30,248 nucleotides of DNA. Source: JBCBGF01 sp038526915. Lineage in GTDB: Bacteria; Pseudomonadota; Alphaproteobacteria; Rhodobacterales; Rhodobacteraceae. This document shows positions 24,169 to 30,248 of this stretch, piece after piece; within the stretch, counting starts at the first letter, position 1, and every line of letters begins with the position of its first letter. The stretch is from contig JBCBGF010000016.1 in the NCBI GenBank assembly GCA_038526915.1, positions 1-30,248 of the forward strand. The letters are read 5' to 3'. A model generated the notes under the pieces. That model did not search any database and was not told the DNA's origin. It saw only the letters and a list, made by a program, of their open reading frames with translations. The position numbers and the translations under genes are program-made.

Positions 24169-24975
24169 ATGAACAGCCCCCGTGTATCCGCCGTTGCTGG
24201 CGACCCCTCCCGCTTTGTAAACCGTCCCACGAAGGCTTGGACCGTTCGGTCCGCGCCAGTCCAGCGCCGCCAGGTGCGCCAGGTCGCGCTGACCCGCCGC
24301 TATGAAGTGATGTATCTGGACGACGACGCCCAGATTCAGGATTTCATCCGCGTCGCCCCTGCCATCCCGATCTTTGAACAGGCCTTCAGCGCCTTTGCCC
24401 ATGGTGTGCTGATCAACACCGCGCAAGGCCCCGTAGCCGTCGAAGACCTGGTGCCGGGGATGGAGATCGAGACCGCGAATGGCGGCACCACCACCTTGAA
24501 ATGGGTGGGTGCCATCACGATGGTGCCGGGTGCCCCCAGCGCCAGCGACGAACCCCAGCGGCTCTACCGGATCACGGCCGACGCCTTGGGCCTTGCTCGT
24601 CCGGCCACCGATGCCACCTTCGGCCCCGCCGCGCGTCTGTTGAAACGCGACCCGGCGGTGGTCAATGCCCTGGGGGCCGAAGCTGCCCTTAGCCCCGTGA
24701 AAACCATGGAAGACGGGGTGAGCGTTGTGGCGCTGAACCCGGTATCGCCGGTGCGCGTCTATCATCTGGCCTTTGACAGCCATCAGGTGATCATGGCCAA
24801 CGGTGTGGAAGTCGAAAGCTACCACCCCGGCCCCGATGCGCATTATTCGATGTCGCAGGAGTTGCGCGATCTGTTCGTGTCGCTCTTCCCGCATATCGAC
24901 AGCCTGCAAGGGTTTGGCCGGATGATGTGGCCACGCTTCGATAGCGAAGCGCATGAGATGTATGAGTTGGGCTGA
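24169..24975 (+). CDS. Hint-domain protein lacking the usual first cysteine
   Basis: Predicted 268-residue protein with a Hint (Hedgehog/intein) fold of the type frequent in Rhodobacteraceae. The domain begins near residue 76 with AFAHGVLINTAQGPVAVEDLVPGMEIET and ends around VYHLAFDSHQVIMANGVEVES, where DSHQVIMANG corresponds to the conserved His-containing end. The position usually held by a Cys before F-T-P-G-T-L-I appears to be Ala here, so self-cleavage is doubtful. The ATG at 24169 has AAGGA about 9 bases upstream. Residues 1-75 are basic and of unknown role. TTGACA at 24044-24049 is a possible -35, but no good -10 follows. It is monocistronic. Confidence 0.82.
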   Translation: MNSPRVSAVAGDPSRFVNRPTKAWTVRSAPVQRRQVRQVALTRRYEVMYLDDDAQIQDFIRVAPAIPIFEQAFSAFAHGVLINTAQGPVAVEDLVPGMEIETANGGTTTLKWVGAITMVPGAPSASDEPQRLYRITADALGLARPATDATFGPAARLLKRDPAVVNALGAEAALSPVKTMEDGVSVVALNPVSPVRVYHLAFDSHQVIMANGVEVESYHPGPDAHYSMSQELRDLFVSLFPHIDSLQGFGRMMWPRFDSEAHEMYELG

Positions 24976-25017
24976 GGGCCTGGCACCAGAAACACCTCTA
25001 CATTTTGCAAAGGGCAG

Positions 25018-25122
25018 CCCCTGACCGCGGGTGGGGGCGTAGCCCCCGCCGTCGTGCTGAAAGCACGCCTTTGGCGTGACGGGGGCGGTCGGGGGCTGCC
25101 CGACCTATCGGTCGGACGGTAT
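25018..25122. repeat. Interspersed palindromic repeat, family B (copy 3)
   Basis: A chain of hairpins: GGGGGC-GTA-GCCCCC at about 25033-25047, CGTGCTGAAAGCACG at about 25053-25067, then the 25081-25102 block identical to the reverse complement of 17207-17228, and CCGACC-TATC-GGTCGG at about 25100-25115. It lies between the convergent Hint and lrp genes. Confidence 0.8.
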
Positions 25123-25176
25123 CCTAAAGCTACTATATGGCCCGTTTTATGGGTGCGGATCAGTTCCCCTCGACCC

Positions 25177-25677
25177 TCACGCCGTCCGCGCCAGCCGCTC
25201 CTCCAGCACATCAAACGGCACCCCAGGCTCATCCTTCGCGCCCCGGATCACCAGCGAGGTCTTCACGCTCGCCACGTTTTCCGCCGCCGTCAGCTGCTCC
25301 GTCAGGAAATTCTGGAAGGTCGACAGATCCGGCGCCACGCATTTCAGGATGAAATCGACCTCACCGTTCAGCATATGGCACTCGCGCACCAGCGGCCATT
25401 CGCGGCACCGCGCCTCGAACGCTGACAGATCCGCCTCGGCCTGACTGGTGAGCCCCACCATCGCGTAAACCTGCACCTCGAAATCCAGCGCCCGCGCATC
25501 GACCCGCGCGTGATAGCCTTTGATATACCCCGCCTCTTCCAGCGTGCGCACACGGCGCAGGCAAGGCGGCGCGGAAATGCCCACCCGACGGGCAAGCTCC
25601 ACATTGGTCATGCGACCGTCGGCTTGCAATTCGGCCAGGATATGCCGATCGATTTGGTCGAGCTTGTGGCCCGGCAT
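25177..25677 (-). CDS. Lrp/AsnC-family transcriptional regulator
   Basis: Predicted 166-residue leucine-responsive-type regulator. The N-terminal winged helix (KLDQIDRHILAELQADGRMT, with the helix-turn-helix through VELARRVGISAPPCLRRVRTLEEAG) spans about 5-55. The C-terminal RAM ligand/oligomer domain follows (about 70-150, including VRECHMLNGEVDFILKCVAPD). The ATG at 25677 has GGGGGAG 5 bases upstream. It is divergent from trxB; the shared 194-bp region contains a dyad of Lrp type (25728-25744), so autoregulation and control of trxB are possible. The effector is unknown. Confidence 0.94.
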   Translation of the reverse strand: MPGHKLDQIDRHILAELQADGRMTNVELARRVGISAPPCLRRVRTLEEAGYIKGYHARVDARALDFEVQVYAMVGLTSQAEADLSAFEARCREWPLVRECHMLNGEVDFILKCVAPDLSTFQNFLTEQLTAAENVASVKTSLVIRGAKDEPGVPFDVLEERLARTA

Positions 25678-25727
25678 GTGGTCTCCCCCGAGAATCTTGC
25701 GTGAACCTTACCCAGAGGCGCAATTCC

Positions 25728-25744
25728 GCGCAATAATATTTCGC
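25728..25744. promoter_or_regulatory. Candidate Lrp-type operator between lrp and trxB
   Basis: GCGCAATA-A-TATTTCGC is a 17-base dyad with an AT-rich centre, matching at seven of eight half-site positions. This is the usual shape of Lrp/AsnC sites. It lies 51 bases upstream of the lrp ATG, with more TTCCG/CGG half-elements on either side. Confidence 0.5.
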
Positions 25745-25871
25745 ATTCCGGCAATATCGTTAAATCGACCCTGACCAGGGGTGCCCCGTATACGGAAACG
25801 CGACCCCCCTTTTTCTTCCCGCCGCGCGCGTCTATATCGTCAGTCCATCCCGCATCCGGAGGCTGCCGCCC

Positions 25872-26852
25872 ATGTCCGCGACCAAGCATACCAAGGTTCT
25901 CATCATCGGCTCCGGCCCCGCCGGCTACACCGCCGCCGTCTATGCCAGCCGCGCGATGCTGGAACCGGTGCTGGTGCAGGGCATCCAACCGGGCGGGCAA
26001 TTGACCATCACAACCGAGGTCGAGAATTGGCCCGGCGATACCGAGGTGCAGGGCCCCGACCTGATGGTGCGCATGGAAGCCCATGCCAAGGCCGTGGGGA
26101 CCGAGATCATTGCCGACCACATCCAGTCGATCGACCTGTCAAAGCGCCCCTTCACGGCCCAGGGCGACAGCGGCACCACCTACACCGCCGACGCCGTGAT
26201 CCTCTGCACCGGGGCGCAGGCGAAATGGCTGGGCCTGCCGTCTGAGGAAAAGTTCAAGGGCTTCGGCGTCTCGGCCTGCGCCACCTGCGACGGGTTTTTC
26301 TATCGCGGGCAAGAGGTCGTCGTGATCGGCGGCGGCAACACGGCGGTGGAAGAGGCGCTGTTCCTGACGAACTTCGCCTCCAAGGTCACGCTGGTCCACC
26401 GCCGCGACAGCTTGCGGGCCGAAAAGATCCTGCAGCACCGCCTGTTCAAGAACCCCAAGGTCGAAGTCCTGTGGGATCATCAGGTGGATGAGGTTGTGGG
26501 CGGCGAAAACCCCCTTGGCGTTGAAGGCGTGCGCGCGCGCCATGTGAAAACCGGCGAGGTGACGGAAATCCCCTGCAAGGGTTTCTTCGTCGCCATCGGC
26601 CACGCCCCCGCCTCGGAACTCGTGAAGGATCAGCTGGAAACCCACATGGGCGGCTACGTCGTGACCAAGCCCGACTCCACCGCCACCTCGATCCCCGGTG
26701 TCTTTGCCGCGGGTGATCTGACCGACCACATCTATCGCCAGGCCGTGACCAGCGCCGGGATGGGCTGCATGGCCGCGTTGGAAGCCGAGAAATTCCTGGC
26801 CGAACAGGAAGAAAACGCCCCTACCCCGGTCGAGGCGGAACCGGCTGAGTAA
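25872..26852 (+). CDS. trxB: Thioredoxin-disulfide reductase
   Basis: Predicted 326-residue FAD enzyme that reduces thioredoxin with NADPH. FAD-binding GSGPAG is at residues 14-19, the redox-active pair is C136-A-T-C139, the NADPH loop GGGNTA at 153-158, and the final FAD-binding GVFAAGDLTDHIYRQ is present. Length is typical. GGAGG lies about 9 bases before the ATG. An FkbM-type methyltransferase starts 4 bases after its stop. It is divergent from the Lrp gene. Confidence 0.97.
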   Translation: MSATKHTKVLIIGSGPAGYTAAVYASRAMLEPVLVQGIQPGGQLTITTEVENWPGDTEVQGPDLMVRMEAHAKAVGTEIIADHIQSIDLSKRPFTAQGDSGTTYTADAVILCTGAQAKWLGLPSEEKFKGFGVSACATCDGFFYRGQEVVVIGGGNTAVEEALFLTNFASKVTLVHRRDSLRAEKILQHRLFKNPKVEVLWDHQVDEVVGGENPLGVEGVRARHVKTGEVTEIPCKGFFVAIGHAPASELVKDQLETHMGGYVVTKPDSTATSIPGVFAAGDLTDHIYRQAVTSAGMGCMAALEAEKFLAEQEENAPTPVEAEPAE

Positions 26853-26856
26853 CCCC

Positions 26857-27594
26857 ATGCCCCCCGACATCGCCCGCCTCATCGCCGATTATGACGCGGG
26901 CGTGCCGGTGGTCAGCCACCCGATCAATATCGTCCACGCGCTGATCGACGGGCGCCGCGTCACCTTCTGCACCGACATGGAGCGTGACCCGATCCAGCGC
27001 AACAATCGGCGCGGGGCGTTCTATGAACGCAGCGATCTGGACGCGATCGCCAAGACCCTGCCGAAAGATGCCACCATCGTCGATATCGGGGCCAACGTCG
27101 GCAATCACAGCCTGTACTTCGCGCTCTTCTGTCAGGCGGCCCGTGTTATCCCGATCGAGCCCAATCCCCGCGCTTACAGGTTATTGTTGCACAATGTGCT
27201 GCTGAACGGTTTGCGCGACCGGTTCGATCTTACGCGCCTTGGCGTGGGGGTCTCGGACACCGCCGCCTCCGATTTCGCGATGGAAGATCGTGAGCGTAAT
27301 CTGGGCGCAGCCAAGATGATCGCCCACGGCGGCGACATCGAAGTGCACCGGGGCGATAGCTTGCTGTCAGACGTCACCCCCGACTTCATCAAGATCGACG
27401 TCGAGGGCATGGAACTCTCTGTTCTCAAAGGGCTTTCCGGCCTGTTCGATCGCTGCCGCCCGGGCCTTCTGGTCGAGGTCGACAATGTGAATGAGGCCGC
27501 GTTTCTCGCCTGGGCCGAGACGGCGGGATATGCCACGGCCCACGTTTTCCAGCGCTACAAGCTCAACAAAAACTACCTGATGCACCCCGCCTGA
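26857..27594 (+). CDS. FkbM-family methyltransferase
   Basis: Predicted 245-residue SAM-dependent methyltransferase of the FkbM type. The SAM-binding loop VDIGANVGNHSLYF is at about 75-88, IPIEPNPRAYRLL follows as the second conserved strand, and DFIKIDVEGMELSVLKGL is the family signature. Family members often act on sugars or natural products; the substrate here is unknown. It starts 4 bases after trxB and is very likely cotranscribed, although no shared pathway is obvious. Confidence 0.9.
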   Translation: MPPDIARLIADYDAGVPVVSHPINIVHALIDGRRVTFCTDMERDPIQRNNRRGAFYERSDLDAIAKTLPKDATIVDIGANVGNHSLYFALFCQAARVIPIEPNPRAYRLLLHNVLLNGLRDRFDLTRLGVGVSDTAASDFAMEDRERNLGAAKMIAHGGDIEVHRGDSLLSDVTPDFIKIDVEGMELSVLKGLSGLFDRCRPGLLVEVDNVNEAAFLAWAETAGYATAHVFQRYKLNKNYLMHPA

Positions 27595-27655
27595 CACGGG
27601 CGATTTTTCCGCAACAGATCCCCCGCTGTCTCCCGATTTCGCTGCACAGCGGAAA

Positions 27656-27707
27656 GTTTGTTCTTGATTGAACAAACATCGTCCGACATATGTTCAGCCG
27701 TGAACAT
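27656..27707. promoter_or_regulatory. Two tandem GTTC-N6-GAAC operators
   Basis: Site 1 is GTTTGTTC-TTGATT-GAACAAAC (27656-27677), a perfect 8-bp inverted repeat. Site 2 is ATGTTC-AGCCGT-GAACAT (27690-27707), a perfect 6-bp inverted repeat. Both have the core TGTTC-N6-GAACA, and their centres are 32 bp (about three helical turns) apart. A candidate -35 (TTGATT) is in the spacer of site 1 and a candidate -10 (CATATG) abuts site 2, so a bound protein would block the promoter. Confidence 0.75.
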
Positions 27708-27708
27708 A

Positions 27709-29787
27709 GTGAGTGATCCCGTGGCAGTATCCACACTGACATCCGACCAGGAAGACGATCTGTTTCGTCTGCTGCGCCAGCTTGATGCCGCGCCGGATGC
27801 GTCGCAACGCGCGACCGCTCAGGCCCTGGGAATCAGCCTAGGCCGTCTCAATTCACACCTCCATGCGGCTGTTGAAGCGGGCTTTGTCCGTCTCGCAGAC
27901 CGCAACAGTCCCGACCGACGCCAGCGCGTTGCCTACGCGCTGACATCAAAAGGCGCGGCCGAGAAGGCGCGTCTGGTCGATCGCTTTCTTGCCCGTAAAC
28001 GTGCCGAGTACAACGCCCTCCATGCCGAACTGACCGGCTCCGATGGCCCGCTTCGCATCCAACCAAACAGGACCGTATTGATGCAAATGACAAACCACGC
28101 CCCGATCCCGGAGCTCTATGTCTCCTATGACAGCGCGCAAAAGCTGAAGGTCGAGGCAGGCGATCTGCCCTCGTGGGATCTCTCGCCCCGCCAGATCTGC
28201 GATCTGGAGCTTTTGATGAATGGCGGCTTCAACCCGCTGAAAGGGTTCCTGAGCGAAGAGGATTATAATTCGGTTGTCGACAATATGCGTCTGGCCGACG
28301 GCACGCTCTGGCCCATGCCGATCACGCTGGATGTGTCGGAAAAGTTCGCCGAAAGCATCGAACCCGGTCAGGACATCGCGCTGCGCGACCAAGAGGGCGT
28401 GATCCTCGCCATCATGTCCGTCACCGACCGCTATAGCCCCGACAAGGCGCGTGAGGCCGAAAAGGTGTTCGGCGCCGACGATCTGGCCCACCCCTCGGTC
28501 AACTACCTGCACAACCACGCAGGCCCGGTCTACCTTGGCGGCCCGATCACCGGCATCCAGCAGCCCGTGCATTACGACTTCCGCGCCCGCCGTGATACGC
28601 CCAACGAGTTGCGCGCGTACTTCCGCAAGCTGGGCTGGCGCAAGGTCGTGGCCTTCCAGACCCGCAACCCGCTCCACCGCGCACACCAGGAACTGACCTT
28701 CCGCGCCGCGAAGGAGGCCGAGGCCAACCTGCTGATCCACCCCGTCGTGGGCATGACCAAACCGGGTGATATCGACCACTTCACCCGCGTGCGCTGCTAC
28801 GAGGCGGTGCTCGATCAATACCCCGCCGCCACCACCACCATGAGCCTGCTAAACCTGGCCATGCGCATGGCCGGCCCGCGCGAGGCGGTTTGGCACGGCC
28901 TGATCCGCCGCAACCACGGCTGCACGCATATGATCGTCGGCCGCGACCATGCCGGCCCCGGCAAAAACAGCGCGGGCGAGGATTTCTATGGCCCCTACGA
29001 CGCGCAGGACCTGTTCCGCGAGCATCAGGACGAAATCGGCATCGAGATGGTCGACTTCAAACACATGGTCTATGTCCAGGATCGCGCCCAGTATGAGCCC
29101 GCCGACGAGGTGGAAGATGGCGCGACCGTCCTGAACATCTCCGGCACCGAACTGCGCCGCCGCCTTCAGGAAGGGCTCGACATCCCCGAATGGTTCTCCT
29201 TCCCCTCGGTGGTCGAGGAGCTCCGCCGCACCCGCCCGCCGCGGGCCAAGCAGGGCTTCACCGTCTTCTTTACGGGCTTCTCGGGTTCGGGCAAATCGAC
29301 CATTGCCAACGCGCTGATGGTGAAGCTGATGGAGATGGGTGGCCGTCCAGTGACGCTCCTTGATGGCGACATCGTGCGGAAAAACCTGTCCTCGGAACTG
29401 GGCTTCTCGAAAGAGCATCGCGATCTCAACATCCGCCGGATCGGCTATGTCGCGAGCGAAATCACCAAGAACGGCGGCATCGCGATCTGCGCCCCCATCG
29501 CACCCTACGCGGCCACCCGCCGCGCGGTGCGCGAGGATATCGAAGCGCATGGGGCGTTCGTCGAGGTGCATGTCGCCACGACCATCGAGGAATGCGAGAA
29601 GCGTGACCGGAAGGGCCTCTATAAACTCGCCCGCGAAGGCAAGATCAAAGAGTTCACGGGCATCTCCGATCCCTATGACGTGCCCGAAAACCCTGAGTTG
29701 CGGCTCGACACTGAGAACGTCGAGGTCGATCACTGCGCCCATCAGGTGCTCTTGAAGCTCGAACAGATGGGGCTGGTGAAGGCCTAA
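27709..29787 (+). CDS. MarR-type winged helix fused in frame to ATP sulfurylase / APS kinase
   Basis: Predicted 692-residue protein. Residues about 10-108 form a winged helix (SQRATAQALGISLGRLNSHL, then the wing and KGAAEKARLVDRFLARKRAE) resembling the EPS-associated MarR family. After a short linker, residues 129 to about 515 are ATP sulfurylase: QTRN...HRAH at 317-326, GRDHAGPGK, and ISGTELRRRL. Residues about 516-692 are APS kinase with Walker A GFSGSGKST at 523-531 and LDGDIVRKNL. The enzyme part makes PAPS from sulfate. No stop codon separates the parts. The start is uncertain (GTG at 27700, 27709 or 27721, or TTG 27658). An internal ATG at 28081 (residue 125) has AGGA 8 bases upstream and could yield the normal 568-residue bifunctional enzyme alone. 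Confidence 0.88.
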   Translation: MSDPVAVSTLTSDQEDDLFRLLRQLDAAPDASQRATAQALGISLGRLNSHLHAAVEAGFVRLADRNSPDRRQRVAYALTSKGAAEKARLVDRFLARKRAEYNALHAELTGSDGPLRIQPNRTVLMQMTNHAPIPELYVSYDSAQKLKVEAGDLPSWDLSPRQICDLELLMNGGFNPLKGFLSEEDYNSVVDNMRLADGTLWPMPITLDVSEKFAESIEPGQDIALRDQEGVILAIMSVTDRYSPDKAREAEKVFGADDLAHPSVNYLHNHAGPVYLGGPITGIQQPVHYDFRARRDTPNELRAYFRKLGWRKVVAFQTRNPLHRAHQELTFRAAKEAEANLLIHPVVGMTKPGDIDHFTRVRCYEAVLDQYPAATTTMSLLNLAMRMAGPREAVWHGLIRRNHGCTHMIVGRDHAGPGKNSAGEDFYGPYDAQDLFREHQDEIGIEMVDFKHMVYVQDRAQYEPADEVEDGATVLNISGTELRRRLQEGLDIPEWFSFPSVVEELRRTRPPRAKQGFTVFFTGFSGSGKSTIANALMVKLMEMGGRPVTLLDGDIVRKNLSSELGFSKEHRDLNIRRIGYVASEITKNGGIAICAPIAPYAATRRAVREDIEAHGAFVEVHVATTIEECEKRDRKGLYKLAREGKIKEFTGISDPYDVPENPELRLDTENVEVDHCAHQVLLKLEQMGLVKA

Positions 29788-29807
29788 GGCTCAAACACCC
29801 GAATCCG

Positions 29808-29840
29808 AACGGCCCCGGTGGAGATCCCGCCGGGGCCGTT
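29808..29840 (+). terminator. Terminator-like hairpin after the sulfate-activation gene
   Basis: AACGGCCCCGG (29808-29818) pairs perfectly over 11 bp with CCGGGGCCGTT (29830-29840), 21 bases after the stop. The loop is 11 bases. The following TGCGTTGC is only partly T-rich. Confidence 0.75.
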
Positions 29841-29863
29841 TGCGTTGCAATACCTCTCTTTTC

Positions 29864-29991
29864 CGTGAGAATTTCGGCGGTTACGTTGCACGCGCTCGCG
29901 CCCCTGTGCGGTATGTTTCAAAAATCACGCCCGCGCACAGAGACGCAGATAAGTCTGTGCACGGGCGCACCATATTTCATCAATTCTCACG
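29864..29991 (+). other. Structured non-coding region (possible RNA element)
   Basis: An outer 10-bp inverted repeat (CGTGAGAATT at 29864-29873, AATTCTCACG at 29982-29991) encloses an inner stem of 14 bp with one mismatch (29928-29941 with 29954-29967, 12-base loop). It lies between a terminator and the next gene and could be a leader structure or a small RNA. I do not recognise a known family. Confidence 0.45.
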
Positions 29992-30125
29992 CGTCCGTGC
30001 GTTGAACGCGAGGTCGCAATGCCCCAGATGTTCGTCATCGGAAGCGCAGACAGCCTCCGAACAACATCAAACCCCCGGGGTCACCTCCCAGACCCTCCGA
30101 ACCAAAACTTGAAAGGACTACTACA

Positions 30126-30248
30126 ATGAAAACGCTTATCGCAGCCGCCACCCTCACCCTTCTTTCCGCTCCGGCATTCGCTCAGATCACCGACGTCGAA
30201 GCACACTTCGCCTCCGACGCTGAGACCGCGGTTGTTGCTCTCGTCCTC
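30126..30248 (+). CDS. Secreted protein, N-terminal fragment (runs off the window)
   Basis: The first 41 codons of a gene continuing past the window end. The start MKTLIAAATLTLLSAPAFAQ is a clear Sec signal peptide with a predicted cut after AFA. The mature part begins QITDVEAHFASDAET, so the product is periplasmic or secreted; the family cannot be told. AAGGA lies about 10 bases before the ATG. A structured region and a short upstream open frame precede it. Confidence 0.8.
   Translation, partial: MKTLIAAATLTLLSAPAFAQITDVEAHFASDAETAVVALVL

Noticed and set aside
27656..27707. The GTTC repeats read as LexA (SOS) boxes
   Set aside because: The alphaproteobacterial LexA motif is a direct repeat, GTTC-N7-GTTC. 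These are inverted repeats with a 6-base spacer.
29840..30112. 90-codon frame before the last gene
   Set aside because: It crosses the structured region, has no ribosome site and unlikely composition.

Overview
The window looks like a chromosomal segment of a high-GC alphaproteobacterium of the Rhodobacterales (Rhodobacteraceae/Roseobacter type). The evidence is a bchE-bchJ pair for bacteriochlorophyll synthesis with PpsR- and FnrL-type sites, an lgt / NDUFAF7-type methyltransferase / pgeF operon divergent from ubiK, an Lrp regulator divergent from trxB, and intergenic palindromic repeats of the kind scattered through alphaproteobacterial genomes. No phage, insertion sequence, CRISPR array, rRNA or tRNA gene was found.

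Layout, left to right. Positions 1-413 are repeat-rich and non-coding. Next, all on the minus strand, come a GNAT acetyltransferase, a DUF1800/DUF1501 pair, aspS, bchJ and bchE. The bchE promoter region separates this block from a plus-strand GT87-type membrane protein and carB. A repeat-rich gap follows, then a J-domain protein and a small HTH-like protein (both minus), and tdk (plus) behind two tandem hairpins. A minus-strand stretch holds a VOC protein coupled to a P-loop kinase, the overlapping operon proC - csaA-like - D-2-hydroxyacid dehydrogenase, a YbjN-family protein and ubiK. From ubiK rightwards almost everything is on the plus strand: lgt-midA-pgeF, an unannotated 53-residue basic protein with its own terminator, a Hint-domain protein, lrp (minus), trxB-fkbM, a large sulfate-activation protein and the start of a secreted protein.

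The most unusual item is the sulfate-activation gene at about 27.7-29.8 kb. A winged-helix domain resembling the EPS-associated MarR family is in the same uninterrupted reading frame as a complete ATP sulfurylase plus APS kinase. Two identical-type inverted repeats (GTTC-N6-GAAC), 32 bp apart, lie over the start region. This could be a self-regulating PAPS-forming enzyme, or two products made from one frame, because a well-spaced internal ribosome site precedes the sulfurylase part.

The second notable item is the bchE promoter. Two perfect TGT-N12-ACA sites, 7 bp apart, interleave with FNR-type boxes, and one box sits where class II activation would need it. Other items worth checking are the 53-residue protein, a structured region before the last gene, the tdk leader hairpins, a 73-nt stem-loop after the J-domain gene, and two families of interspersed palindromic repeats. 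Most of the remaining genes are ordinary housekeeping genes. All functional names rest on recognising protein motifs by eye; no database search was run.
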